A DNA stretch of 64,000 nucleotides from Heterohyrax brucei (GCA_028571685.1 CM053143.1:155738329-155802328), one strand, 5' to 3'. Shown: positions 1 through 12,319, counted from the first letter of the stretch. The notes: generated from the sequence alone by a model not told the origin. Made by a program: numbers and translations.

Positions 1-884
1 CCATGTGGGGAGCTGTCCAGGTGCTGAGCTGAGAGCTGGGAGCTGTCCAACGTGCTGGCCTGAACAGGGAGTCAAGAGCTGCAGACTCCACCTGCCAGCT
101 GATAATGAAAGTACATTACTGGCCAATGGTGGAAGCTGCAGTTCTCCGATACTGTGAAACAGCAGAAGCAGAAGTCAGACAGTTGCTGGATCATTTTTGA
201 GAGGGGAAGATTAATCTGATACCGGTGCCTAGTCAAATATGCTAGGTCCTAGGACTCCCCAGATGTTCAGTGTTCCATACAAATATCATCCAGGCCTTAG
301 TTCTCTGAGGGAAAACAGGAAACATGTGTCTACTCCACCATCTTTTAACGGTCCTCCACCAGTTACTCTAGGCTTCTATCTTAAAACTAATCTTAGTGTC
401 TTACAAAAGTACTTTCATATTTGAGTCTGTAAGGGCGCAGTTCACAGCATGACAAGAAAGACTTAACACCCTTCTCTAAGCCATCTCAACCACTGGGGGA
501 ACCTAGCTCAATAAGCAAGAATGTCCTCATTTCAGCTACTGTTAACAAAACTACAAAGAGGAATCCTTAAAGCTGATCACAGAGAAAACTTGACACTACA
601 TAAAAAGGAATATCTTATCCAACTGTATTAGAAAGTTAAAACTTTTTTTACATCACATTAAAGTATAATTGAAAATAATTACTATGCATTTTAAATGATA
701 CTCTGTGACACTATATCCTATTTGTTCACTCAGATAAACACAAGAAATGCTTCTCCTTAGGTTTCTATTGCCAATAAGGCCCACTGATGCCATGATCCTA
801 ACACTGAGCTGCTTCAAAATCTTAACAAGAATCTCATGAGTTTTTAAAGAATCAGAGTGAAATTCTTCAGTTTGGCACTAAACC
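1..884. other. No recognised feature
   Basis: Moderately AT-rich intronic DNA; I see no gene or identifiable repeat. Confidence 0.5.
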
Positions 885-1048
885 AAAACACCAAAACCCA
901 TAGCCATACAGTTGGTTCTGATTAGTGACCCCACAAGACACAGCAGAACCACCCTGTCGAGTTTCCAAAGAATGGCTAGTGGATTTAAATTGCTGACCTT
1001 TGGGTTAGTGGCTGAGGTTTTAACCACTGTACAACCAGGTTCCCTTTT
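885..1048 (-). mobile_element. AfroSINE, minus strand
   Basis: Starts with the 3' tail (cagttggttctgattagtgacc) and runs through the middle (agtttccaaagaatgg) to the head (ttaaccactgtacaaccagg). Strongly diverged, so old. Confidence 0.75.
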
Positions 1049-1625
1049 ACTTAAGAAACCCTAAAAACTGCTGTCATTTGAATGGTATATAGAGTAACAT
1101 GATTAAGCAGGACATCTCATATTGTGAGCATCATAGATGAATAAATTTTTACATATGCAATTTTTGCTAAAAAAATCACGGTAAACATTTGCAAAAAAAA
1201 TTCTCAACATAATGATGTGAACATACAATACATGGATATGTACTAGAATCCCAAATGAAGTCAAAACATATTAGCTAAAGATAACTTAGAAAAAATCCAC
1301 CAATTTAAAGTGAAATGAACATATGTATATGCCTTTTCAAAGAAAATTCTTCATAAACAGCATTCTTCATGTCGACAGAAATCAATGACTACAACAAAAT
1401 GAATTTGTCAAAATAAGTCTTAATTAGATTTTATTTGAAGCTTATAGACCTATGAAAATTACTGGGATTGCCTCATGGTTCTCTTATATGCTACAAAAAT
1501 GTATTATTACATTGTGCATTATCAGAATACCCTAGAGATCAGCCAGTGAAATCATATTTCAAAACATGGAAAATTTCAGAACAATTATTTATAAATAGAT
1601 TTTGGTAATCCTAGTGCTTTTTCTG

Positions 1626-1798
1626 GAGCCCTACTGATGAAGAGGTTTGGAGCTACAGCTGCTAATAAAAAGATCAACAGTTCAAATCTACCAGTCACTC
1701 CTTGGAAATCCCATGAGGGCAGTTCTACTCTGTCCTGTAGGTTCTCCATTAGTTACAACTGCCTCAACAGCAACATGTTTGGTATTCGGTTTTAGTGT
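1626..1798 (+). mobile_element. AfroSINE, plus strand
   Basis: Head (ggagccctactgatg), middle (cagttcaaatctaccag, ccttggaaatccc) and tail (cagcaacatgtttgg) are in order on the plus strand. Confidence 0.75.
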
Positions 1799-1872
1799 TT
1801 TTTCTGATAACGCTATAGTATGGAAAAGTAACCAAATCTTGATGAATTGTTGGGAACACACTTGTTCTGTGT

Positions 1873-2062
1873 CACTGAGTTGATTCCAACTCATATTGAC
1901 ACTATGGCACACAGTAGAACTTCCCTACAGGGTTCCCTAGGTTGCAGTATTTATGAGAAAACACTTCCAGGACTTTCTCTCCCTTGGAGCTACTGGCAGG
2001 TTCATACTGCTGGCTTTTTAGTTAGCAGCCAAGTGCTTTAACCACTCAGCCACTAGGGAACA
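1873..2062 (-). mobile_element. AfroSINE, minus strand
   Basis: Tail (cactgagttgattccaactc) to head (aaccactcagccactaggg), with an extra internal stretch compared with shorter copies, as in the longer subfamily. Confidence 0.75.
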
Positions 2063-2102
2063 CATACCACAGTCTGTTCTGGTAAAGGTCACATACCAAA
2101 GG

Positions 2103-2286
2103 AAAAAAAAAACCCAACAACAAAAAACAACCAAACTCACTGCCATCGAGTTAATTCTAACTTATTGTGACCCCAAAGAACAGAGTAGAACTGTTCTGTA
2201 GTGTTTCCAAGGAGCACTTGGAGGATGCAAACTACCCACCTTTTAGTTAGCAGATACAGCACTTAACTAGTATGTCAGATTTCCAA
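2103..2286 (-). mobile_element. AfroSINE with A-rich tail, minus strand
   Basis: An interrupted A-rich run precedes the tail motif (ctgccatcgagttaattc), then the body (gtttccaaggagcacttgg) and head. Confidence 0.8.
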
Positions 2287-2918
2287 AGGTTACACAGGAT
2301 GCTGGACAGTTCACTGGAATTGAAGCCACATGAAAAAAAATGCACCAACTACCAATACAGACAGGGAGCTTGAGGGAGGCTTGTGCTCCTCACTGGTAAA
2401 GTAAGTGTGTTTGAGGGGGAATGGGAGGGAAAGCAGAACTGTTAAATTACAAGGTATCCAAGGTCACTTACAGCTCTAAAGTTTTGGGAAGCCCTCCGTT
2501 AAATGGACTCAGGGTGGTACCCGCAAGAATGGGCACGAACACACTAGAGGACATGGTGATGGAGCAGGGCTGGCTCATGTTTCCTTCTGTGATACTCAGG
2601 GCTGCCGTGAGTCAGAGCTGACTTGTGAGCAACTGTTTATAATGACCAGCGACCTTCAGACAGGTGTGCAAACCTTTGCACTGTGGAGAGGGGCTGGCAG
2701 AGGCATCTCATTGATAGTACGACTGCTGACAGTGTCATCCCCTAAGAGGCTAAGTGCCCCAGAGAGTCTCACCACCATTTCTGTTGGCAACCCTCTCTGA
2801 TGCCATCCACCACAGGGCTGCCCCCATGGAAGAGATGTGAGGAGACTGTACAGCTGCAAAGAGGGAAATGTTCTGCCTTGATTCTGGGCCCTACTCATCT
2901 GGGCTATTACAGCATGAG

Positions 2919-3615
2919 TGTCATGGACTGAATTGTGTCCCCCAAAAATGTGTGTAGCCATTTGGCTAGGCCATGATTCCTGATATCATGTGACATTCCC
3001 ATTTGCTGTAAACCCTGCCCCTATGATGTCAATAAGGGATGATAGGTGACAGTTGTGTTGGTGGGACAGGACTCAAAGTGTAAGACTGCAATGTACCTTG
3101 AGGTCATTCCTTGGGATATAAATGAAAGAGAAGCAAACACAGAACTGGGGACTTCACACCACCAATAAGCAGTGCTGGGAGAACTGTGGTTTCTTTGGAA
3201 AGGACCTGGGATTCTTGCATCTCAGAAGCTTCCAGTCCATGGACTATAACACACAGAGTGATGCTGGAGAAGGATATGCTTCTTGGCTTAAATATATACA
3301 TGAGCTCTTGTCTACAGGCAAGATGAGAGGGTGGAAATTAGAGGGTGGAAAAGAGAAGTGTGGTGTCATGGGGGGGCAGTTAGAATTGCACAGTGGTGTG
3401 CGTATGTGGGTTATACGGAAAATTGACACGGATTGTAAACTTTCACTTAAAATACACTAAAATACTTATGAAAATAAAAGAAGCAGCAGCAGGTCCCAGT
3501 CCAGGGGAAGAATGATGACAAGGACCTTCCTTCAGAGGCAACAGAGAAAGTCTTCTCGTGGAGCCGATGCCCTGAATCTAGATTTGTAGTCTACTATACT
3601 GTAACAGTGAGAATG
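2919..3615 (+). mobile_element. Solo LTR (MaLR/ERVL-like) split by an L1 end
   Basis: Begins TGTCATGGACTGAATTGTG, the 5' end shared by five minus-strand copies and one other plus-strand copy in this window. Its right part (3480-3615) matches the LTR segment containing caaggaccttcc and gatgccctgaat. The two parts are separated by an L1 3' fragment. The terminal bases are eroded. No internal retroviral genes are present. Confidence 0.7.
3238..3478 (+). mobile_element. L1 3' UTR fragment inside the LTR
   Basis: From ggactataacacacagagtg to an A-rich end this matches the L1 3' UTR copies at 47315-47810 and 59205-60335, including the shared end motif gtaaactttcacttaaa. Confidence 0.75.
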
Positions 3616-3879
3616 AGACTTCCCTTGGCATTGGGTAGAAGCAGGTATGTACCTCATTTGCACTTCCAAACTCAATAATGTCTTCCTTCACTCCCAAAGT
3701 TTAGGTGACTCATGCTGAAGGGGATATTTTCTACAACTGGGCTGTGCAGACAGGACCAGTGTGTTTCTGGTTCAGACTAGACTAAAGGTCTGGAGCTCCA
3801 TGAGAGCCTTTAGCAAGCATTAGTCCTGCTAAAGAATTAAGGACTCTTGAAGACGCATTTACTGATGTCCTGACGTTGG

Positions 3880-4035
3880 TGGGTTATGCTGGGTTTTAGA
3901 GTGGCTAAGATGCATTTATTTCTCATAACAACCCTAAAAGGGAGAACTAAGAGAGAGACTTCACAGAAGCAGACATAGAATCACTGAAGCGTTAAGGAAC
4001 TTCTCCAAAGACACTCACAGTGTAACTTTACCCAC
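3880..4035 (+). repeat. Possible MIR relic
   Basis: The order 'catttatttctcataacaac ... ttaaggaacttctccaaag' resembles the core and 3' half of a MIR. Weak and diverged. Confidence 0.35.
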
Positions 4036-4136
4036 AATATTCAGTATATACTTCATTAGCAGAATCCTGGGAAGGAGAAGCCAAAATGCCTCAAAACCTA
4101 AAACAAAGCTAAGTATATGAACCTATACTCAGCTAA

Positions 4137-4312
4137 GTATGTGAACATTGCCAGGCTGATTCTGACTCATGGTGACCGCCTGCTTTACAGAGGGGAACTG
4201 CTCCACAGATTTCTCTTGGCCGTAATCATTACAGAAGCAGAGTGACCGATGGGTTCGAACACCACACTTTCAGTTAGTGCTGAGCACAAACCATGTGTGT
4301 CATTGAACAGCC
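4137..4312 (-). mobile_element. AfroSINE, long variant, minus strand
   Basis: Tail (caggctgattctgactcatg), internal trilateral block (acagaagcagagtgaccg) and head remnants; diverged. Confidence 0.6.
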
Positions 4313-4953
4313 ATATCCTAGACCAACAGCAGGTACCAAACATGAATGCAGCAAATAATTAACATGAATGAGACAACTGCACTTGACAATTTTACAGTGG
4401 AAATCATGCAGATTCAAGTTAATGTGGAAGATCAGTGCATCTGATATACTGAATTAACTCGTGGTTACCAAGGAGAAGGTTTACTATTTTTACAGCCACA
4501 AACTGGTCACTGAGCAAGAACTGATAATCTGAGTAGCCTAAAAGTCAAACCATGCTTTCCTAAGCACTCAAATTACTTCAAAGGCTAGGAAATAAAGTGA
4601 GCTCAAGGGGAGAAAAACCACGTGCTGTAATTTTTTTCATATCTTAGAAATAAGGATACAAGTATAGTATAAGCAGTTTCATAAGCAGCAATTTAGTTTC
4701 AATGTAGGCAGAAGAATACACACCCCAGGTCTTGAGGTATTTTGATAGTTTCTTCTTTTGTCTTTTTGAACAGCCTTCCACTGAAAGAACTGTGGTTTAT
4801 ACAAGAAATACACTAGTTATTTCAGTGTGAGAGACAATTAGTGATGGTAATAAATGTTAAATACCTATGCATATCTGACCTAAAATATTGCATGAGTTAA
4901 ACAAAATTATAACTCACAGTAGGGAAGAGAAATCCTGAAAGTGCAAATATGGG

Positions 4954-5120
4954 AAAAAAACAAAACCAAAAACCTGCTGCCATCGAGTCGGGTCCAACTC
5001 ATAGTGACTAGAAGTCAGAGCAGAACTGCCCCATAGAGTTTCCAAGGAGCGCCTGACAGATTTGAACTGCTGATCTTTTGGTTAGCAGACATAGCACTTA
5101 ACCCACCATGCCACCAAGTC
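4954..5120 (-). mobile_element. AfroSINE, minus strand, well preserved
   Basis: An A-rich run, then tgctgccatcgagtcggg, the block agtttccaaggagcgcc and head ccaccatgccaccaag. One of the least diverged copies here. Confidence 0.85.
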
Positions 5121-5213
5121 TTCCAAGTATGGAAAAAGTGGGCCTTTTTACTTTACCTTTGGGAATCATACAGATGCTATCAATCTATTTTTAGCCAGAC
5201 AACCTTGACTTAG

Positions 5214-5625
5214 ATGTCGTCGTTAGGTGCCATCGAACTGGTTCCAACTCAGAGCAACCCTGTGAACAACAGAATGAAACAATGACCAGTCTTGAGCCAT
5301 GTCCACAAACATCTTTATGCTTAAGACCATTGTTGTGGCCACTATGTCAATCCATCTCTACAGGGTCTTCCTCTTTTTCGCTGACTTTCCACTCTACCAA
5401 ACATGATGTCCTTCTCCAGGGACTGATCTTTCCTGACAACATGTCTAGAGTATGTAAGATGCAGTCTTGCCATCCTTGCTTCCAATGAGCACTCTGGTTA
5501 TACTTCTTGCAGAACAGATCTATTTGTTCTTTTGGCAGTCCCGGGTACATTCAACATTCTTCTCAACAGCACAATTCAAAGGAATCAATTCTTCTGCCTT
5601 CCTTGTTCATTGTCCGTTGACTTAG
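5214..5625 (-). mobile_element. RTE-clade LINE, 5'-truncated 3' end
   Basis: Starts with the RTE/AfroSINE shared tail (gttaggtgccatcgaactgg) and continues on the minus strand through the C-terminal part of the RTE open reading frame, degraded by stops. Matches the other RTE copies at 6.0, 37.4 and 61.9 kb. Confidence 0.85.
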
Positions 5626-5780
5626 ATAGTACAGTATTATTATTTGTGTAAAACACTGAGTATTCAAATATTTATACTTTTGATGTCTCTAAATAAGATT
5701 TAAAAAACATTATTTTTGTAAGTGCTACTAAAATAAACATTTCTCACAACAGTTATTAAAATATTAAATAACAGAATAAA

Positions 5781-5972
5781 CACCAGTTGTCACTCAATTG
5801 AATGCAACTAATGGCAACTCCAAGTGCTTCAGAACAGAATGACCTTACATAGGGTTTTTACAGTTGTGACTTTTTGGAAGCAAATTGCCAGGCCTTTCTT
5901 CCATGATCTGAACTGCCAACTCTTTGGTTGATAGCTGAGCACTAAACTGTTTACACCACTCAGGGGCTCCAG
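5781..5972 (-). mobile_element. AfroSINE, long variant, minus strand
   Basis: Tail, internal block (tttttacagttgtgac, ggcctttcttcc) and head (ttacaccactcaggggc). Confidence 0.65.
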
Positions 5973-5973
5973 A

Positions 5974-7475
5974 TGATACTGTCATGCAGTAGTTAAGCGT
6001 TACTGAGTCAGTTCTGGTCCACGACCTATGGTGGTCCTGCGTCATGCTCACAGTCATTGTCATGCTCATCCTCACTGTTGTAGCCACTGTGTCATTCCAT
6101 CTTGTTGAGGGTGTTCTTCTCTTCTGTCAATTCTCTATCATCTTGGTTACCCAGTGTTGCTACAATAGAAACACTATAAGTGGATGACTTTTAACAAATA
6201 GGTATTTATTCTCACATAGGCTAATAGGCCAAAAGTTCAAATTCAGGGCACCAGCTCTAGAAAAGGCTTTCTCCTTCTGTTGACTCTGAGGAAGGTCCTT
6301 GTCATCCAACTTACAGGAGATTCTCTGTGCACGCATCTTAGGACCAAAGGATAGTCTCTGCTCCCAGTGATGCTTTCATGGTGGTATGAAGTTCCCAACT
6401 CTCTGCTCACTTCTATTTCCTTTTATCTCTTGTAAGATAAAAGATGACACAGGCCACACCCCAGAGACTCCTTTTATAGTGGATTGGGGATATGATCTGA
6501 GTCAGGCTGTTACATCCCACTCTAACCTTTCTTTTAACATCATTTAATCTTGCCTCATTAATGATAGGCAGAGATTAGGGTTTACAACACATAGGAAAAT
6601 TACATCAATCACAAAATGCAGGACAACCACACAATATTAGGAATCATGGCCTAACCAAGTTGACATGTATGGAGGAGGGCATAAACCAATCTATAACATC
6701 TATTTTACCAAACATATTGTTCTTCAGTTATTGGTCCCTCCAAGTGACAGGTCCAAAGTGTGTTGAGAAGTCTCACCATTCTCACTTTTACAGAACATTC
6801 CGGATCTACTTCTTTCAAGACAGATTTGTGCATTCTTCTGGCAGTCCACAGGTATGCTCCACATTCCTCACCAATACCATAATTCCAATGCAGCAATGCT
6901 TCAGTCTTTCTTATTTACTGTCCAGCTTTCACATGCATTATGAGGCAATTAAAATACCATGGTTTGGGTCAGGCCCACCTAGGTTTTCAAAGGGATATCT
7001 TTGCTTTTTAATACTTTAAAGAGGTCTTTTCAGCAGATTTGCCCAATGCAATGCATTACTTGATTTCTTGATTGTTGCTTCCATGGGTGCTGACTGCAGA
7101 TTCAAGTAAAATGAAATCCTTGACAACTTTAGCATGTTCTGTTTATCATGATGGTGTTTATTAATCCAGTTGTAAAGATTTTTGTTTTCTTCACGTTGAG
7201 ATGTAATCTGCACTAAGACCTACTGATGTTTATCAGTAGGTGCTTCAAGTCATCCTTTGTTTTCAGCAAGCAAGGTTGTGTCATCTGCATATTGTTGGCT
7301 GTTAATGAGTCTTCCACCAATTCTGATGTCATGTTCCTCTTCATATACTCCAGCTTCTTGGATTACTTACTCAGCATACAGACTGAATAAGTACAGTAAA
7401 AGAATACAACCCTGATATACACCTTTTACAATTTTAAACCACATGGTATCTCCATGCTCTATCGGAATGACTGCA
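5974..7475 (-). mobile_element. RTE-clade LINE interrupted by an LTR
   Basis: RTE 3' sequence runs on the minus strand from the tail near 5990 to 6138, is broken by an LTR, and resumes at 6699 through the reverse-transcriptase region to about 7475. Landmarks include cagatttgcccaatgcaatg and atgaaatccttgaca, shared with copies at 34.9 and 37.4 kb. It is full of stops and frameshifts. Confidence 0.85.
6139..6698 (-). mobile_element. Solo LTR (MaLR/ERVL-like) inside RTE
   Basis: On the minus strand it starts TGTTATAGATTGG and ends near ...CCAAGATG. The 5-bp sequence TCTAT lies directly on both sides (6134-6138 and 6699-6703), a target-site duplication of the length expected for this class. The RTE sequence reads through once the LTR is removed. 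Solo LTR; no coding region. Confidence 0.85.
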
Positions 7476-7935
7476 TCTTAGCCTACACACAGTTTACACA
7501 TGAGCAAAATGAGGCATTCTGAAATTCTGGAATTCCAGATAATAGGATGGACAAAAGTTAAAAAATATATAAGGAAGTGCAAGTTCTTTACATAAATCTT
7601 ATTAATTTAACACTAATATTTCTTCTACTTTTTAATAGTGATGCATTTCACCATGTCATTAAGATGGATATAAAGTCTCCAGAGCAAAAATATTCATAAA
7701 TATCTGATGTGATACTTGAATCATTCCCCCATGATTTAAACCTTTTTTTTTTTTTTTTACAGTGAAGGTGGTTTGGTAAGAGTAAGTAAACATTAATTAG
7801 TTATTTAAGAATGGAAGGTGCTCACCTGGCTAAAAGAGAGTGTCTGTGATATGGTAAGCATAGTGCTGGGATACAGTAGCTCCTCACTAAAAGATCACCA
7901 TTTATCAACATCAAAATCCTTCCTCCTACCACTAT
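7476..7935. other. No recognised feature apart from a T run
   Basis: AT-rich DNA with a poly-T tract at 7742-7760; the tract is not attached to an element I can name. Confidence 0.5.
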
Positions 7936-8092
7936 TACGGAAACCCTGGTCGTTACCTGCTGTGTCTGCTAATCAAAAGCTCAGCAGTTCAAATCTACCA
8001 GGCGCTCCTTGGAAACTCTATGAGACAGTTCTACTCTAACCTATAGGGTCCCCATGAGTTGGAATCGACTCGATGACAGTGGCTTTGGACCA
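7936..8092 (+). mobile_element. AfroSINE, plus strand, well preserved
   Basis: Head aaaccctggtcgtta, body cagttcaaatctaccaggc, tail gagttggaatcgactcgatg. Close to the consensus I recognise. Confidence 0.88.
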
Positions 8093-8324
8093 CAATTATT
8101 TCATTTTTGTTAGTTACTTTCCAGAGATAGAAAGTGCATTATATAAAATGGGGATGATACTAGAATGAATTACGGGGTTAGGAACAGGAAGAATGACTTA
8201 ATGTACATAAAGTGTTCAGAGAGAAGGATCCCACTCCTTCTCTTTCTGTCTCTTTTCTGTCTGTCTGGTATACTAGCACCAGGTGCTATCATGATGGCCC
8301 TATGTATGTCAGAGTAAAACCATG

Positions 8325-8950
8325 TCCAGTGTTTTTTTGGGTTTTTTATTATTTTATTGTCTTCAGTACATATTTACACAGCAAATTAAGCTCCCATTTA
8401 ACAATTTTGATACAATTTGTTCAGTGATATTGTTTACACTTTACACAGTGTGTTAACTTTCTCATTATTTCCACTCTGGTTTTGTTTCCACTAATCCAGT
8501 TTGCTGCCCCCTTGCCTTCTTATGTTTCCATTTGAACAAATACTGACTACTTGGCCTCACATATTTTTTCGAAGCAGTCTAGTAGTCATGGATGATATTG
8601 CTTATTTTATGAGCCAATCTGTTATTTAGTTAAAAGATGACCTCACGGAAGAGTTTGGGATCAAGGGTTAGAGTACCTCACAGAGTCTTCTAATCTTACT
8701 CAGTCCACTAAGTCTGAATTTTTTAAGAATTTGAATCTTGTTCCACATTTTGCTTCCTGTCTATCAAGATTCATCTATTACATTTCTAATTAGAACAGTG
8801 AGTGTGTCAGCCAGGTACCTCCAGTTCTGCTGGCCTCAGGGTAAACGAGGGTCGTCATTCCTGCAGACTGTCAGGCTTACGAATTAGTTTCTTCTCTGAG
8901 TCTTGGGTTTCTGTAGCTTTACCCTGGGTCAATAGTTGTATCTGAGATGA
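8325..8950 (+). repeat. Diverged copy of an elephant-type interspersed repeat
   Basis: Opens with a T-rich segment and 'cagtacatatttacacagcaaatta', resembling the start of the two clearer units at 8991 and 9328. The remainder is too diverged to place. The family name is unknown to me; it may be L1-associated. Confidence 0.4.
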
Positions 8951-8990
8951 CCACATGGAAGCTTTCTCTTCCTTTTCCTGTCCTTCAGAT

Positions 8991-9300
8991 GAAGGTTTAC
9001 AAAGTAAAATCGTTTCTCATTAAAGCATTAATGCACATATTGTGTGTGAACGGTTGTCAACTCTATGATGTGTCAACACTCCCCTTCTTGACTTTGACTT
9101 CTGCTTTACTAGATTTCCTGTCCCTTCTTGCCTTCTCATCACGGCCCCTGACCTGGTGTACCTATGGTGTCTCATTTTGTTTATGGGCCTGTCTAATCTC
9201 TGGCTGAAAGGTGAACCTCAGAAGTGACCTTAGTACTACACTGAAAGGGCATCCGGGGCTCATACTCTCAAGAGTTTCCTTAGTCTCTCTCAAACTAGTC
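8991..9300 (+). repeat. Unit 1 of a duplicated interspersed repeat
   Basis: Shares with the next unit, in order: gtttctcattaaa, tcctgtcccttcttgccttc, tatgggcctgtctaatct, ctgaaaggtgaacctcag. I remember this family as common in elephant genomes but cannot name it firmly. Confidence 0.6.
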
Positions 9301-9327
9301 TTTTTTCTTTTTATTGTACTTTAGGTG

Positions 9328-9760
9328 AAGTTTTACACAACAAATTAGTTTCTCATTAGACAATTAATATACATACTGTTTTGACGCAGTGGTTGGCAAC
9401 CATAAGACATGTCAAGACATGCCACTGCTCAGTGTTGGGTTCTCCACTACCAGCTTTCCTGTTCCCTTCTGCCTTTTCATCTTTGCCCCTACACTGGTGT
9501 GCCCATTTCGTTTTGTTTTGTTTTATGGGCCTGCCTAATCTGTGGCTGAAGGGTGAACCTCAGGACTGACTTCAATACTAAGTTAAAAGTGTGTCTGGAG
9601 GCTATATTTATATTGCTAGGGTTTTCCAGTCTTTGTCACAGCAGTAATTCTTTTTTTGTGGTATGTGTGAGTTACGATTTTGTTCTGCATTTTTCTCCAG
9701 CTCTATCTAGGTCCCTCTACTGTGATACTTGTCAGAGCAGTCAATGGTATTGGCCACACC
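9328..9760 (+). repeat. Unit 2 of a duplicated interspersed repeat
   Basis: Repeats the landmarks of the previous unit and extends further (gagttacgattttgttctgc, tgtcagagcagtcaatgg). The apparent open frames inside it are chance. Confidence 0.6.
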
Positions 9761-10281
9761 CTCCAGATTCTGAGTGGAGGCCCCTTGGCCCTGGGCTACT
9801 GCTCCAACTTCTAGGCCCACTGGGACAGCAACTTTGCTCCCTTGGCTTTAGGTACACCATTTTCCTAGCCCAAGTCACCCTTAGAAACTCCACTCTTAGA
9901 AACTCCAGAAGCCATGACTCTACCTTTTGAAACCCAAGGTCATGGGCCTACCTTTTGAGACTGAGGCAGCTCAGCTTCTGATCCTCCTTGTCTCTTCAGC
10001 TTCTGCTTCCTGTGGCCTCTTAGCCTGGGCCTTATGGCTGTATCTGTCCTGCTAAGGCAAGTGTTCCAAAGCTCTGTAGTCCCACCAATAGTTGCCCAGA
10101 AGCACTTGACTCTGCCAGGAAGCCTCCTGCAAATAGGCACTTAACTGTCTTGTTCCATGAGTCAGATCCTGGTTCTGCATAGCTGGTTTTGCACGTTCTT
10201 TGGTTTTAACTGTTCTCCTCAGTTTTTCTGAGTCTTCTATCCATTCATAGTTTCAAAACTGCTTCCACATTTTGTGTGTGT

Positions 10282-10438
10282 TAGGGCCCTATTGCCTTTG
10301 AGTCAATTCTGACTCTTAGCAGTCCTATAAAACAGAGTAGAACTACCTCATAGTTTCCAAGGAGCACCCAGTGGATTTGAGCTGCCAACCTTTTGGTTAA
10401 CAGCTATAGCACTTAACCACTACACCACCAGGGTTTCC
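10282..10438 (-). mobile_element. AfroSINE, minus strand
   Basis: Tail ttgcctttgagtcaattc, body tttccaaggagcaccc, head aaccactacaccaccagg. Confidence 0.85.
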
Positions 10439-10479
10439 TCTGTTAGGGAAGCACTTCTCAGTACAAAAATGTCTTATGG

Positions 10480-11073
10480 TGGGTTCTCTAGGGAATAAAA
10501 TCAGTAAAGCATATAAATGCATATAGAGAGAGATTTCTATCAAGGAAGCAACTCATGCAATTGTAGAGACTGAAATATCCCAAGTCCTAGATCACATATA
10601 AGCCTCACACAGGAAGCTACAGACCCCAAGGTCAGCAGGTCAGACAGCACGGTTTCAACTCAGGCCAGTGAATCCCAAGATGGCAAGTAAGACCGGAAGT
10701 TTTCTCCTGATTCACGCAGCTGCAGGATCTGGTGAACCCAAGATTGGCAAGTCCAGGCAACAGGACTTATACTGTGAAGATCACTGAATCCCAAGATTGA
10801 CAGGTAACTTGCTAGCTCAAGTAAGTCCCAAGAACTGGACATCAGAAGACAAGAGAGAGGCAGCTGCTGGATCCACAATAAGCCAAAAACCTTAGCCAGG
10901 TGAGTAGGAAGGAGGAGGCAGCAGAAGGCAGAGAGACGAAGCCCGAGGGGATGGTAAACCACCACAGGCCCTGCCCTAACCAGTACCGCAGCGCATTCCA
11001 TTATGGAGGTGACTGCAACATCATACAACTGCTCCTGGCCCAGCAAAGCTGACACACAGGCTTAACCATCAGA
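10480..11073 (-). mobile_element. ERVL-type solo LTR (MLT2-like)
   Basis: The plus strand opens tgtcttatggtgggttctcta and ends cttaaccatcaga, the reverse complement of an LTR starting TGTGATGGTTAAG. Matches the copies at 28171-28694 and 45720-46240. The family name is a resemblance, not a search result. Confidence 0.7.
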
Positions 11074-11479
11074 GGACCTGATAAAGGAAGTTAACTTTAA
11101 GTAGCTGATATTGTGTTAATACTTTGTTAATGAGTCATGTGCCCAAGAACTGCTTAGCACACATGCCAAGCAATGTACTGAAGGCAAGCAGTCATAGCTC
11201 TTACCCACAGAGTCCTGTGATTAGGGTTTTCTCTCTGGTGCTCATACTTAATTTTGCACTGTTGTGGTTGTTTCTAAACCTTGCATCTCCAGTGGGTTAT
11301 AAACTCTGTAAGAGCAGCTTCTGATACAGCACATGGATCAGTTTTCTTCCATTTGCCCATCATAGCCCACTCTGCACCTGCTCTTCCCCTGCCAGCACGC
11401 TAGTCTGTGCAGACCATGTCAGCGGGCCTCCTAGTCCTCTAGCTTTTTATGATGTGTGAATACTGGGCAACCATAACAC

Positions 11480-11760
11480 AAGGCTAGAGGAAAAAAGGAG
11501 AAAAAGGTTATGGTATTTATTCCCCAGGAACCTTCTCTTTAGAGTCACCTCAAGCTTATTATTTCTCTCAACCAAAGGTCATTGCTTTCTTCTCAAGGAA
11601 CCTTCTGTGATTTTGTAAATGCTCCTTTCCTTGGGTCCTTTGGACCTGCAGTGGGAAAAGCTTTACTTGCATTATCCCTTGTAATTTCTCTCTACTCTGC
11701 CCACAGCTTGGCATACACAGTACCTTTAACTCTCCCAGAATTAACCTAGTATGAGTGAGC
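11480..11760 (+). repeat. Possible L2 3' fragment
   Basis: Segments such as 'caaggaaccttctgtgattttg' and 'ctctccttgggtccttt' have the layout of an L2 3' end; strongly diverged. Confidence 0.3.
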
Positions 11761-11781
11761 TGCTTCCTGCTAGAACTCTAA

Positions 11782-11972
11782 TACCAAAATCAGTTGCCGC
11801 AGAGTTGATTCTCACTCATGACAACCCCGTATGTGTCAGAGTAGAGCTGTGCTCCGCAAAGTTTTTGATGGCACATTTTTTGTCTTCCTAGGAGTCTCTG
11901 GGTGGATTTGAACCTCCAACTTTTTGGTTAGCTACTGTGTGTATTAATCATTTGCATCACTCAGGGACTCCA
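11782..11972 (-). mobile_element. AfroSINE, minus strand, with internal insertion
   Basis: Tail agttgccgcagagttgattc to head gcatcactcagggactcc, with about 30 extra bases in the middle. Confidence 0.75.
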
Positions 11973-12319
11973 GACACACAATGGGAGAACCATAAGATAA
12001 CTGTGGAGTTACTCTTGGCTATGCAGCCAGTTGCCAGTAACTGTTCCTCTTTGATGACCAGCTGGGACCCAGATGCTTCCCTCTGATTGTTCTCAACATG
12101 ACCCCTATAAACCTCTCTACAAATTTTAAGTGATCAAGACTTTTCTCTTCATTCTTACTCTCCTTCAAGAAATTCTTCTAGGAGAAAACATCTGTAGAGA
12201 TAATTATCTACTGTTCTTTTTGTCTTTGGTTTTGGTTTGTATTTTTAGGGGCATCATTTTACTTCATTACATTCCACTGTCCATATTCAAATTTAGATAC
12301 AGGTGATAGATAACTTGAA

